Translations under genes and position numbers: made by a program
The notes under the pieces: generated by a model
Databases searched by the model: none
What the model was told of the DNA's origin: nothing
Seen by the model: the letters and a program-made list of their open reading frames with translations, nothing else
In this document: positions 7,500-16,267 of the stretch, one piece after another
How the letters are laid out: the number at the start of each line of letters is the position of its first letter
Numbering within the stretch: position 1 is the first letter of the stretch
Assembly: GCA_947595555.1 (NCBI GenBank)
Contig: CANQES010000008.1
Location: 1 to 24,547, forward strand
Source: an uncultured Clostridia bacterium
GTDB lineage: Bacteria > Bacillota > Clostridia > TANB77 > CAG-508
Reading direction: 5' to 3'
DNA length: 24,547 nucleotides

Positions 7500-8744
7500 A
7501 TGAAGTTAATTTTGAAAAAAATATTAATATTATTAATTACGATTTTATTGTTTTTTTTCCATTTTTCTTTTGCTTTTGCTGCTATAGGTGAACCAACTGA
7601 TAAACCAACTTTAGTTTCAAAAGCTGCAATTTTAATGGATAATAAAACAGGTAAAATTTTGTATGAAAAGAATGCTAATGAAAAAATGTACCCTGCTAGT
7701 ACTACAAAAATTATGACTGCTATTCTTACTTTGGAAAATTGTAATTTGAATGATGTAGTAACAGTAAGTTATGATGCTATTAAGTCTATACCAGAAGGAT
7801 ATTCTATTGCTTATTTGCAACCAGATGAACAATTGACAGTTGAACAGTTATTACAACTTACATTAGTTATTTCGGCAAATGATGCTGCTAATGTTTTGGC
7901 TGAACATGTTGGTGGTTCTATAGAAAGTTTTGTTTCTATGATGAATACAAAGGTGAATGAACTTGGGTTATCTAATACTCATTTTACTAATTCTTTTGGT
8001 ATGCATGATGAAAATCATTATACTACTGCACAAGATTTAGCTATGATTATGGCATACTGTATGAAGAATGAAAGTTTTAGAAAATTAGCTGGTAGTGCAT
8101 CTTGTGCTATTCCTGCTACTAATAAATATGGTACAAGAACTCATAATTCTACTAATGCCTTAATAGTGCCAACTAGTAGTAATTATTATCGTTACTTAAC
8201 TGCTGGTAAAACAGGATATACAAGTCAAGCTGGTGATTGTTTTGTTTCTTGTAGCTATAAAGATGATCTTGAATTGATTTGCGTTATTTTAGGTGGTACA
8301 ACTGTGAATGGAACATCGACTAGATTTTCAGAAACAAGAATTTTATATGATTATGGTTATGATAATTTTTCTATAAAAACTTTATTGAATGAAAATGATA
8401 TTGTTACACATATCGAGGTACCAAATGGTACAAATGATTCTAAAAGTTTAGACTTGTTGGCTAATAAATCTATATCTACTTTGTTAGGTAATTCAATGTC
8501 AAAAGGTGATATTCCTTTTGAGATAAGTTTAAATGAAAATATAAAAGCTCCTATTGAAAATGGTGACATTTTGGGAAGTGTTTCTTATGTGATTGATGGG
8601 ATTAAATATGAATCTAATTTGATTGCTTCTCATTCTGTTGAAGAATCTAAATTGTTATTGTATGTTTTTGAGATTGGAATTGTTTTTTTGATTTTAATTT
8701 TTATTTGTAAAATATGTTTATCTAAGAAAAAAAGGAATTTTTAA
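7500..8744 (+). CDS. dacF: D-alanyl-D-alanine carboxypeptidase (DacF/PBP5 type)
   Basis: Trims the terminal D-Ala of peptidoglycan stem peptides outside the cell. The 414-aa product has a signal peptide (residues 1-28, MKLILKK then a long hydrophobic run to AFA). It carries the three serine-peptidase S11 motifs: STTK at 67-70 with the nucleophile S67, SAN at 125-127, and KTG at 237-239. A C-terminal beta domain follows, ending in a membrane helix (LLLYVFEIGIVFLILIFI) and a basic tail, so it is anchored at both ends or by the C-terminus after cleavage. The start at 7500 is chosen because AGGAG (7488-7492) precedes it and because the upstream ATG at 7461 falls in the promoter. It is monocistronic, with its own terminator. 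The exact paralogue name (dacA, dacB or dacF) is uncertain. Confidence 0.93.
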   Translation: MKLILKKILILLITILLFFFHFSFAFAAIGEPTDKPTLVSKAAILMDNKTGKILYEKNANEKMYPASTTKIMTAILTLENCNLNDVVTVSYDAIKSIPEGYSIAYLQPDEQLTVEQLLQLTLVISANDAANVLAEHVGGSIESFVSMMNTKVNELGLSNTHFTNSFGMHDENHYTTAQDLAMIMAYCMKNESFRKLAGSASCAIPATNKYGTRTHNSTNALIVPTSSNYYRYLTAGKTGYTSQAGDCFVSCSYKDDLELICVILGGTTVNGTSTRFSETRILYDYGYDNFSIKTLLNENDIVTHIEVPNGTNDSKSLDLLANKSISTLLGNSMSKGDIPFEISLNENIKAPIENGDILGSVSYVIDGIKYESNLIASHSVEESKLLLYVFEIGIVFLILIFICKICLSKKKRNF

Positions 8745-8765
8745 GGCAGATATAAAATCTGCCTT
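8743..8765 (+). terminator. Terminator of dacF
   Basis: 9-bp stem AAGGCAGAT/ATCTGCCTT with a 5-nt loop, followed by ATTTAATTTT. It overlaps the dacF stop codon and lies 2 bp from the stop of the convergent LCP gene. Confidence 0.75.
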
Positions 8766-8767
8766 AT

Positions 8768-10090
8768 TTAATTTTCAAAATCTTTACCTATTATGATTGT
8801 TACATCTACTTTGCTTGAACTTGACTCGCTATTTGATATTGTTCCTGCTCCAAGTACATTTTGCATATTTTTTAATAAAGTTTCTTTAACATTTTTCTTG
8901 TTTACGATTGTAGTTTTTGCAGTGGTAGTTGTGCTTCCTGTTCTAGTTACTTTATATCCTGCCCCTTTTAATTGGTCTACTACTTTTTGTAATTTGTTGC
9001 TAATTCCACTACCGTTTAAAACTTCAATGCTGATACTTTCTTTATTACTGTTAGTAGATGTTGTTCCGTCTTCTGTCTCATCTTCTTCTGTTTCTTCTAT
9101 ATCTCTGTCATAAAATAGTTCTTGGATTAATTTTTCTGTTTCTTTTTCATCATGTAGAAATACCCATGCTCCATTTGAATTTTCATTTGTGTTTCTTCCT
9201 GGCAAAACTGCTGTTAACATGTTGTCTGTATTGAATTCTACAATATATGGAATATAATCTTTTGCTACATCAAAGTCAATATTGGTTTCTACATATTCTT
9301 CTGCTATGTCAAGTATGTCCCCTAATTTAAATATATTTGATGGTTGTGCAGTTTGCTTGATAACTTGCATAATGAATTCTCTTTGTGTTCTCATTCTTCC
9401 AGTATCATTGTCACCATATTCTACTGGATATGTTGTATTATTATTATTATGCCTAAATCTAACTAATTGCTCTGCTTTGTCTCCATCTAATAATTGTTCT
9501 CCTGGCTCTAAATGAATATGTAGGTCTTGTCCTAAATCATCATAGTCCATTTTTATAGGTACATTAAATGTTACTCCTCCAATGACATCAACTAATTTTA
9601 TTAATGCTTCTGTTTTTATTACCACATAATATTGGATGTTTAAACCTGTAATGTCATTTACTTTTTTTAATGTTTCATCTGGTCTATGTGAAATATTGTA
9701 TAATGCATTTATTTTTTCATATGCAGTTGCTCTTGCTGGAGTCTTTCCTGTGTAGGTATCTCTTGGAATTGATAATAGTGTTGCCTTTTGTGTGTTTGGA
9801 TTATATGATGCTACCATTATTGTGTCTGTTAAGTCTACTCCTTCTTGGTCTGTACTAATTCCTAATAATAATACTCTAAATTCTCCTAAATTCTTTTTGG
9901 TGTTTTCATCGTGTCCTACCACAGTTGCAAGCATTCCTGAAACTCCTCCACCATTTTTTTGTACACGATAGATAAACATTCCTATTGCTATTACTAAAAT
10001 TATAAATATTACAAATAAGACCTTTTTCCATGTTTTCATTTTTGCTTTTTTCTTTTTTTTCTTTTTATTATTCGTTTGTTTGTTTCCCAA
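8768..10090 (-). CDS. LytR-CpsA-Psr (LCP) family cell-wall polymer ligase
   Basis: LCP enzymes transfer wall teichoic acid or other anionic polymers from lipid carriers to peptidoglycan. The 440-aa protein has a lysine-rich cytoplasmic start (KKKKKKK), a membrane helix at about 22-41, an extracellular LCP domain (about 68-250) and a C-terminal LytR_C domain (about 350-440, ISIEVLNGSG...). Conserved LCP features seen are the RVLLLGIS strand, DLTDTIMV, LLSIPRD with R110-D111, and VRFRH. The start codon is TTG at 10090-10088 with AGGAG nine bases upstream. The next ATG (residue 18) lacks a good ribosome site. It has its own promoter downstream of cvpA. Confidence 0.92.
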   Translation of the reverse strand: MGNKQTNNKKKKKKKAKMKTWKKVLFVIFIILVIAIGMFIYRVQKNGGGVSGMLATVVGHDENTKKNLGEFRVLLLGISTDQEGVDLTDTIMVASYNPNTQKATLLSIPRDTYTGKTPARATAYEKINALYNISHRPDETLKKVNDITGLNIQYYVVIKTEALIKLVDVIGGVTFNVPIKMDYDDLGQDLHIHLEPGEQLLDGDKAEQLVRFRHNNNNTTYPVEYGDNDTGRMRTQREFIMQVIKQTAQPSNIFKLGDILDIAEEYVETNIDFDVAKDYIPYIVEFNTDNMLTAVLPGRNTNENSNGAWVFLHDEKETEKLIQELFYDRDIEETEEDETEDGTTSTNSNKESISIEVLNGSGISNKLQKVVDQLKGAGYKVTRTGSTTTTAKTTIVNKKNVKETLLKNMQNVLGAGTISNSESSSSKVDVTIIIGKDFEN

Positions 10091-10120
10091 AATTATTCAC
10101 TCCTAAATTTTTATGAAATT

Positions 10121-10149
10121 AGTATAACAGAAACATATTTAAAAATCAA
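10121..10149 (-). promoter_or_regulatory. Promoter of the LCP gene
   Basis: Minus strand TTGATT (10149-10144), 17-bp spacer, TATACT (10126-10121), located between the cvpA stop and the LCP start. Confidence 0.6.
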
Positions 10150-10153
10150 TAAA

Positions 10154-10765
10154 TTATTTTAAAAATACCTTTAAAATATTATTTTCATACATTGTTTTTC
10201 CAACAAAAGATTTATCTATGTTTTGCTGTACAATATTTTCTGGATTGATTTGACCAAACATTCCCACTATTAATAGTACTACATATGTAAGTAAGATTCC
10301 TCTTAAAATTCCATATACTATTCCTCCTGTTTTGTTTATTTGATTTAGGATTGGTAGTTTTGAAACTGCATCTGCTAATGCTGTTACAAATCTTAATATG
10401 ATTCTGATTGCAATATATAGGATAACAGTAATTCCCAATTTTATAATGTTTACTGCTAGTGTTCTTGCTGTTTCTGGTAAGATGTCATTTTTAGCAGTTT
10501 CTGTAATTTGATTTACAATTCCATCTACTTCTTCTCCTTGAATAATGTCATTTGCTTTTTCATATATAGCATTTTCTATACTTTCATCTATAGCTGTTGC
10601 ATTTATTATAAAATTTGATACTGGTTGGTATAATATAGCAGTAACCAAAACAGCAATTAAAAAACTGCATAAATGTATTGCAAGTTTTACTAATCCCTTT
10701 CTATAAGCTAAAAATGTTGATATTGCAACAATAGCAACAATAATTATATCTACAATAATTCCCAT
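10154..10765 (-). CDS. cvpA: CvpA family membrane protein
   Basis: A 203-aa integral membrane protein matching the CvpA (colicin V production) family. It starts with MGIIVDIIIVAIVAISTFLAYRKG, with helices near 3-18 and 27-47, a hydrophilic loop (about 55-95), then helices near 100-125 and 150-168, with GGIVYGILRGILL matching the conserved C-terminal segment. The family's biochemical role is poorly known. It has been linked to envelope homeostasis. The Shine-Dalgarno is AGGGGG. It lies 12 bp after the DUF5711 gene on the same strand and is probably in its operon, ahead of the wall-polymer ligase gene. Confidence 0.85.
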   Translation of the reverse strand: MGIIVDIIIVAIVAISTFLAYRKGLVKLAIHLCSFLIAVLVTAILYQPVSNFIINATAIDESIENAIYEKANDIIQGEEVDGIVNQITETAKNDILPETARTLAVNIIKLGITVILYIAIRIILRFVTALADAVSKLPILNQINKTGGIVYGILRGILLTYVVLLIVGMFGQINPENIVQQNIDKSFVGKTMYENNILKVFLK

Positions 10766-10777
10766 TTTATTTTCCCC

Positions 10778-11956
10778 CTATAAATTAATAATTTCAATTT
10801 TGTCTCTATAAATAATTCCCGCTATGCTATCAGATACTACAATATCTGTTATCTCCTGTTTAGCTATATATCTTTTAACTAGCCATCCATCTGTATTAAT
10901 AAATTCTATCTCTGTTCCAACGTTTAATGCTATCATATTACCATATGTATAAATTTCTTTTGCTACAGCATCTACTGTATATTCTTTGTTTTGCTTATTT
11001 TCTGTATGTACAATGTTAACAATAGAATTTGCTGTGAAAAGTCCTGTTGATTTTTCTTCAATTTGTACTGCATGATTTATTAATTCTATTGATTGAAAAA
11101 TTATTTTTTTATTCTCATTATTTATCAATAGGTTATCTTGATTATTTTCAATTATTCTGATTTCATCTGTGTACATGCATATTAATTTATCTTTATCTTG
11201 ATATTGAATATTAGTTATTAGTTTATCTGTTGCACTTTGATATGTATTTTCTAAATAATCCTGTGTTTCATCTGAACTTGCTTTTTCAATTGATATTATT
11301 CTTATATTAGATTGTATAATAGTTCCAGAAGTATCAACTTCCGCAATAGCTAAGTGTTTATTGTCATTCGAAATTGACACATCTACTGCTCTTGTAGAAG
11401 CTAAAAAGTTTTTAAATAACAATGTTCCTTCTGGATTATATACAGCAATTACTGTTTTATGAATAGTATCTGTTATTATTGCTACTACATATCCATTTTT
11501 ATTGACATATATATCAGCAATGTTTCCATCAACAGTAGTTTCCCATGCAATTTCTTTGTCTGCTATTGAATATAATTTTTTACCATTTTTTTCTGCAATT
11601 ACTAGAAATCGATTTGCTGAACTGAAAGTAGGATTTGATATTGTAACTTCTAGATTGCTTTCCTGATTTCCTGTATTGTTGTATATTATAAATTGGTTTT
11701 TGCTCAATATTCCTATATATTTACTGAAAGCATATATATTTGAATTTTCTTCTTTCAGTTCTATCATGTTAACTCTATCTTGCATAACTTCTTTTCGAAA
11801 AATATTTTTGTCTATCCATTCCATGACATTCCTGTTTGTTTTATATAATGCAATGATAGTTATAATAATGACTACTACAATGGCAACTATAATTGATATT
11901 ATTATTTTCTTTTTGCTTATTTGTTTTTGATTTGGTTCTTTCCAATAATCTTTCAT
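10778..11956 (-). CDS. DUF5711-type membrane-anchored beta-propeller-like protein
   Basis: Resembles clostridial DUF5711 proteins, of unknown function. The 392-aa product has a short cytoplasmic segment (MKDYWKEPNQKQ), one membrane helix at about residues 20-40 and a large extracellular part rich in short beta repeats (LFTANSIVNIV, SNDNKHLAIAEV), compatible with a propeller. The start at 11956 is preferred because AAGGAG lies 11 bases before it. A TTG at 12019 in the same frame is in fact the start of the -35 box of the promoter, so the longer 413-residue reading is untranslated. It is followed by cvpA after 12 bp. The context of cvpA and LCP suggests an envelope role. Confidence 0.8.
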   Translation of the reverse strand: MKDYWKEPNQKQISKKKIIISIIVAIVVVIIITIIALYKTNRNVMEWIDKNIFRKEVMQDRVNMIELKEENSNIYAFSKYIGILSKNQFIIYNNTGNQESNLEVTISNPTFSSANRFLVIAEKNGKKLYSIADKEIAWETTVDGNIADIYVNKNGYVVAIITDTIHKTVIAVYNPEGTLLFKNFLASTRAVDVSISNDNKHLAIAEVDTSGTIIQSNIRIISIEKASSDETQDYLENTYQSATDKLITNIQYQDKDKLICMYTDEIRIIENNQDNLLINNENKKIIFQSIELINHAVQIEEKSTGLFTANSIVNIVHTENKQNKEYTVDAVAKEIYTYGNMIALNVGTEIEFINTDGWLVKRYIAKQEITDIVVSDSIAGIIYRDKIEIINL

Positions 11957-11990
11957 GTTTTTAATTTCTCCTTCGCATGTCATTATATAA

Positions 11991-12019
11991 TTTATACCAG
12001 TTTTTAATATTTTTTTCAA
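11991..12019 (-). promoter_or_regulatory. Promoter of the DUF5711-cvpA operon
   Basis: Minus strand TTGAAA (12019-12014), 17-bp spacer, TATAAA (11996-11991). The start would be about 28 nt upstream of the ATG at 11956. Confidence 0.65.
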
Positions 12020-12038
12020 GTCATTATGATAATTTACT

Positions 12039-12081
12039 AAAAATGCATCTCAAATTAGCAAAAAATTTGAGATGCATTTTT
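12039..12081. terminator. Strong terminator after the symporter gene
   Basis: 18-bp perfect stem (AAAAATGCATCTCAAATT and complement) with a 7-nt loop. T-tracts occur on both sides. On the minus strand it ends the symporter transcript and insulates the DUF5711 promoter. Confidence 0.9.
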
Positions 12082-12108
12082 TGTCCTTTTTCTATTCATT
12101 TTTATTTT

Positions 12109-13374
12109 TTAATTTTCTTTTCCTTTATTCATCCATTCCTTTCCGTCTACTACCCTTGTTACCATCATAGAAGAAACTGTGTCTCCAACTACATTAAGCA
12201 TAGTAGCTGGTGCATCAATAATTGTAGCAATCATTGTTAGTATTGGCAATGCTGCTACAGGATATCCCATCATTGTAATTATTAGCATTTCTGATATTGT
12301 TCCTCCACCAATTGGAACTGCTGTTATTAATAAGTTTGCTAGTAGAGCAACTCCCAATACTCCTAATACCTCTCCAGTTGTTGCTAATGATGTTCCAAAT
12401 AAGCATACTAAAAACATTATTTTAAATACTGAACCGATTATTGAACCATCTTTGTGGAAGCTTGTTCCTAATGGTATTGTTGTTTCTGCAATATCTGCTG
12501 ACACTCCCATTTTTTTACTACATTCAATATTGACTGGTATTGAAGCAGCACTAGAGCATGTGGCAAGTGCAGTTAAAGTTGATGGTAATACATTTTGCCA
12601 AAATACTTTTATTCCTTTTCTTCCTCCTGCTATAAATGCATATAGTGTATATACAATAAAGTAAAATGCAGTTGATACAATTAAATAAATTACAAATGTC
12701 TTTAAATATCCTACAGCTATAGATGCTCCATAACCTCCTACTAATGACGCAAAATAGCATCCTAACCCTATTGGTGCATAATACATAATTATTTTTACAA
12801 TATTGTGTACTATGTCATTTGCAGATATTAAAAAGTCTAATACTGGTTTTGCTTTTTCTCCTGTCATGTTCATTGCAATGCCAAAAATAATTGAAAATAC
12901 TAGTAAAGCAATGATATTATCTTTTGATAATAGTTTTGAAAAATCATTTACAGATAATAATTGAACAGTTCTGTCTGCTATTGTTATTTCTTCTTCATTT
13001 TCTTCTGTTTCGTCTGTGGTTGTTTCTTCCATTGCTGCACGTATTTTTTCACCATCTTCTGTATCAACTAATTTTACAAAATATGTACTTGCAAAACCAA
13101 CTAATACAGCTATAATAGATGTAATTACAAATACTGCTATAATGGTCACCATGATTTTTCCTAATCGTTTCGGCGTTTTCATTTTAGCAATTGATGTTGT
13201 TAGTGTTAAAAAAATAAGTGGAACAATGATAACTAATAAAAGATTTAAGAATAGATCTCCAAAAGGACTTAAAATTGTTGCTTTTTCTTGAAATATAATT
13301 CCTATAATTGCACCAACAATAATCGCAACAAGTAAAATTATTGTTGTTTTGTAATTTGATAAAAATTTTTTCAT
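12109..13374 (-). CDS. Dicarboxylate/amino acid:cation symporter (DAACS family)
   Basis: Sodium- or proton-coupled uptake of dicarboxylates or amino acids across the membrane. The 421-aa protein has the SLC1/GltP fold: about six N-terminal helices, then the hairpin-loop core. Signature segments are TCSSAASIPVN (HP1 serine-rich tip), TIPLGTSFHKDGS (equivalent to the NMDGT region), AVPIGGGTISEM (HP2) and IIDAPATMLNVVGDT. An acidic insertion (EETTTDETEENEEE, about 115-130) lies in the extracellular loop between helices. Substrate cannot be told. The serine-rich AASIPVN form fits the bacterial SstT/YdjN-like branch. It has its own promoter, an almost perfect palindrome at the transcript start, and its own terminator. 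Confidence 0.9.
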   Translation of the reverse strand: MKKFLSNYKTTIILLVAIIVGAIIGIIFQEKATILSPFGDLFLNLLLVIIVPLIFLTLTTSIAKMKTPKRLGKIMVTIIAVFVITSIIAVLVGFASTYFVKLVDTEDGEKIRAAMEETTTDETEENEEEITIADRTVQLLSVNDFSKLLSKDNIIALLVFSIIFGIAMNMTGEKAKPVLDFLISANDIVHNIVKIIMYYAPIGLGCYFASLVGGYGASIAVGYLKTFVIYLIVSTAFYFIVYTLYAFIAGGRKGIKVFWQNVLPSTLTALATCSSAASIPVNIECSKKMGVSADIAETTIPLGTSFHKDGSIIGSVFKIMFLVCLFGTSLATTGEVLGVLGVALLANLLITAVPIGGGTISEMLIITMMGYPVAALPILTMIATIIDAPATMLNVVGDTVSSMMVTRVVDGKEWMNKGKEN

Positions 13375-13402
13375 AATACTACCTCTTTTCTCATTAAGGT
13401 AA

Positions 13403-13426
13403 CTAAGAATATAATTATATTCCTAG
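13403..13426. promoter_or_regulatory. 24-bp palindrome at the symporter transcript start
   Basis: CTAAGAATATAATTATATTCCTAG is a 12+12 palindrome with one mismatch and no spacer. It begins about 5 bp downstream of the predicted start, the usual place for a repressor site. No regulator gene is adjacent. Confidence 0.5.
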
Positions 13427-13437
13427 GATTTGTGTTT

Positions 13438-13466
13438 ATTATATAGTATTATGTTTTAATTTGCAA
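13438..13466 (-). promoter_or_regulatory. Promoter of the symporter gene
   Basis: Minus strand TTGCAA (13466-13461), 17-bp spacer, TATAAT (13443-13438). Confidence 0.7.
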
Positions 13467-13471
13467 TATTT

Positions 13472-13828
13472 TTATATGATTTGTTTTATATGGTTTATCT
13501 TGCAAGTTTCAAGGATATATATTTCTATTACATCTATTCGAACTGATATATTTTTTAGTTTATTTTTATAAATATAATATCTGATAGCAGATGTCATATG
13601 TTTTTGTTTGTTTTGATTTACACTATCAGCTGGGTTTCCATACTTGAAATTAGAACGTGTTTTTACTTCTATAAAAACCAATTCTTTTTTGATTAAATCT
13701 TTTGCTATTATATCAATTTCTCCTTGCCTACATAAAAAATTTCTTTCCACAATCTCATATTGATTTTCTTTTAAATATTGACATGCTATATTTTCTCCCC
13801 ATTTTCCTATTTCTTTTCTAAAATACAT
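13472..13828 (-). CDS. yraN: YraN/UPF0102 family nuclease-fold protein
   Basis: A 118-aa protein of the UPF0102 family, a predicted restriction-endonuclease-like fold. Visible motifs are KWGENIACQYL at 9-19, GEIDIIA at 36-42 (E37, D39) and LVFIEVKTR at 50-58 (E54-V-K56), matching the E..D...ExK active-site pattern. Molecular function is unproven. It commonly neighbours dprA and comM, as here. The start at 13828 has a perfect AGGAGG six bases upstream, inside the end of dprA, so the two overlap by 22 bp and are probably coupled. Confidence 0.92.
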   Translation of the reverse strand: MYFRKEIGKWGENIACQYLKENQYEIVERNFLCRQGEIDIIAKDLIKKELVFIEVKTRSNFKYGNPADSVNQNKQKHMTSAIRYYIYKNKLKNISVRIDVIEIYILETCKINHIKQII

Positions 13829-14679
13829 ATATATCCTCCTGTTACTTTTTTTATATATCCTTCTAATTCTAGCATTAGTAATGTATGATTAATGTCTGCT
13901 ATACTTTTACTTGTTTTTTCATATATCTCATTTAGTGATATTGGTTCTTCTTTAATTTGTTGATAAATGTCATTGTATTCTTGGTTGTTGCAATGTCTTT
14001 TTATATAATTTGACATAGATATTTTTTCTTTTGGTATTTTTTTATATGTTAAAAAAGGAAATTCTTCTATTATATCTTTTGTATTAGTAACTATTTTGGC
14101 TCCTTTTTGAATTAGATGATTATTCCCTACACCATGTATATCGTTTACTTCATGTGGTAAAGCAAATACTTTTCTTTTTTGTTCTTTTGCTAATCTTGCT
14201 GTAACACTAGTTCCGCTTCGATATGCTGATTCTATAACTAATATTCCTAAAGCTATACCGCTTACAATTCGATTTCTTTCTAAAAAATTTTTAGATTTTG
14301 CTTTTTCTTCTGGTGGATATTCTGTTATTATTAATCCGCCATTTTGTATGATTTGTTTATAAAGTACATTATTTTCTTTTGGGAATATGTGTTTTAACCC
14401 ATTTGCTAGTACCGCTATTGTTTTTCCTTTTTCTAATAAAGTGGTTTTATGTGCAATTGTATCAATTCCAACTGCCATGCCACTTCCTATTGTAATTCCT
14501 TGATATACTAATTCTCTTGTAAATTTTTCTGCTAGCTTTATTCCATTTTCTGAACATGCTCTTGAGCCAATGATTGATATTATATTATTTTTTAATAATT
14601 CAATATGTCCTTCATAATATAGTTGTTTTGGTGGATTTTTTATTTTTTTTAATGATTCTGGATATTCTTTGTCATCCAA
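13807..14679 (-). CDS. dprA: DNA-processing protein DprA (Smf)
   Basis: Binds incoming single-stranded DNA during transformation and loads RecA. The product (290 aa from the TTG) has the Rossmann-like core: IIGSRACSENG (36-46), GSGMAVGIDTIAH (65-77), ITEYPP (118-123), ERNRIVSG (134-141), IESAYRSGTSVTARLAKEQ (149-167) and GVGNNHLIQKGA (183-194). A winged-helix domain follows (about 225-285, ISLNEIYEKTSKSI...). The N-terminal SAM-like domain of longer homologues is absent. The start is unsettled. TTG at 14679-14677 has its Shine-Dalgarno (AGGAGAGGTG) about 24 bases away. In-frame ATT at 14694-14692 is correctly spaced and would add IKIIT. No ATG or GTG is available in frame. Confidence 0.92.
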   Translation of the reverse strand: MDDKEYPESLKKIKNPPKQLYYEGHIELLKNNIISIIGSRACSENGIKLAEKFTRELVYQGITIGSGMAVGIDTIAHKTTLLEKGKTIAVLANGLKHIFPKENNVLYKQIIQNGGLIITEYPPEEKAKSKNFLERNRIVSGIALGILVIESAYRSGTSVTARLAKEQKRKVFALPHEVNDIHGVGNNHLIQKGAKIVTNTKDIIEEFPFLTYKKIPKEKISMSNYIKRHCNNQEYNDIYQQIKEEPISLNEIYEKTSKSIADINHTLLMLELEGYIKKVTGGYICILEKK

Positions 14680-14707
14680 TGTTATAATTTTAATATAATC
14701 ACCTCTC

Positions 14708-16250
14708 CTATTTTTGCCAATATTTCCTGTCTAAGCTCCTATACTGAATAGCTTCTGCTAAATGCTTTTCTTCTATTTTTTCACTTGCTTCTAAATCAGC
14801 TATCGTTCTTGCTACTTTTAAAATTTTATGATATGCTCTCATGCTTAATCCTAACTTATCTATTGCAATTTCTAATATCTTTTTGCCACTGTTTGTAATA
14901 GTGCAAAATTTTTCTATTAATTGTGGCGTTAGCTCTGAATTAGAAAATATATTTATTTTTTTGTATCTCTCTATTTGTATTTTTCTTGCTCTATTAACTC
15001 TGATTTTTATGTCTTTTGATGTTTCTATTTTTTGCTTTGTTTCTATTTGAGAATATTTAATCGGATTTACTTCTATATGAATGTCAATTCTATCTAAAAG
15101 TGGTCCACTTACTCTATTTATATATTTTTTTATTTGTTCTGATGTACATGAACATTTCTTTTCTTTTGAACCATAATATCCACATTTGCATGGATTCATA
15201 CTAGCTATTAACATGAATTTACACGGATATGTAATTGTTGTGTTCAAGCGACTTATGCTTATTTTTCTGTCTTCTAATGGTCCTCTTAAAGATTCTAGGC
15301 TACTTTTATTAAATTCTGGTAGTTCATCTAAAAATAATATTCCATAGTTTGCTAAGCTTACTTCTCCTGGTCTTGGATATTTTCCTCCTCCTACTAAGGA
15401 TATTTGTGTTACTGTATGATGTGGATTACGAAAAGGTCTTGTTGTTATAATTGGTTCTTCTGTTGAGTTTAATCCAAGAATACTATATATTTTTGTTACT
15501 TCTAGCATTTCTTCTAAATTCATATCTGGTAAAATTGTTACCATTCTTTTTGCAAGCATAGTTTTTCCTGAACCTGGCGGTCCGTATTAATAAACAGTTA
15601 TGTCCTCCACTTGCAGTTACTTCTAGTGCTCTTTTTACACTTTCTTGTCCTTTTATGTCTGAAAAGTCAATGCTATATTTTATATTTTTAGTTAATTCCT
15701 GCTCTTCTATTTCTGATTTTATGTCATATGTTCCATTTAAGTAATTTATTACTTCTCTTATTGTGCTTATTGGGCATATGTCAATGTCTTTAATAATAGA
15801 TGCTTCTTTAATGTTTTGTAACGGAAGAACTATTCTTTTTATTCCTATTTTTTTTGCTTCTATACAAATTGGTAAAATTCCTTTTGTTTTTTCTATGTTT
15901 CCATTTAGTGATAGTTCTCCTATAAAAATTGTCTCTTTTAATATTTTTTCTAATTGTGGATTTTTAATTTTTTTACTAGCTATTAATATTCCTACTGCTA
16001 TTGGTAAGTCAAATATTGAACCTTCTTTTTTAGTACTTGCTGGAGATAAATTAATTACAATTTTTCTACTTAAAAATTCTATGTTGCTATTTTTTATTGC
16101 TGATATTACTCTTTCTTTTGATTCTTTTACACTTGTGTCTGGTAAACCTACGATTTTAAAATCAGGCATTCCATTTGATATGTCTACTTGAATTGATACT
16201 AAGTATCCATCTAGTCCCTGTAATGCCATACTTTTTATGATTGATAGCAT
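14708..16250 (-). CDS. comM: ComM/YifB Mg-chelatase-like AAA+ helicase, read through a +1 shift at CGG
   Basis: ComM is a hexameric helicase that promotes branch migration when transformed DNA is integrated. The first 222 codons give the ChlI-like N-terminal domain (LVSIQVDISNGMPDFKIVGLPD; INLSPASTKKEGSIFDLPIA) and the start of the AAA+ domain (GHNCLLI). CGG at 15584-15582 is codon 223. Zero frame then reads nonsense to 15483. Skipping the C gives GPPGSGKT, the Walker A motif, at 223-230 and an open frame to the stop at 14710-14708. The restored 513 aa is the usual size and includes EVSLANYGILFLDELPEF (Walker B), the cysteine cluster CKCGYYG...CSC and the C-terminal RAYHKILKVARTIADL domain. 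The start has a modest AGGA site 18 bp from an inverted-repeat element. It is followed by dprA and yraN. Confidence 0.88.
15582..15584 (-). other. In-frame CGG at the comM frameshift point
   Basis: Minus-strand context TTA ATA C GGA CCG CCA. Zero frame is ATA CGG ACC. Dropping C yields Ile-Gly-Pro-Pro, the entry to Walker A. Without the shift the protein has no ATP-binding loop. Confidence 0.85.
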
Positions 16251-16267
16251 ATTTTCCTTTCTTCTTG

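Noticed and set aside
11957..12019. Longer DUF5711 protein starting at TTG 12019
   Set aside because: That TTG is part of the -35 box of the promoter. A good ribosome site precedes the ATG at 11956.
14708..16250. comM as an ordinary pseudogene
   Set aside because: Only one base is out of place, all motifs on both sides are intact, and the same kind of site occurs in two other otherwise intact genes. A sequencing error remains possible and is stated in the finding.
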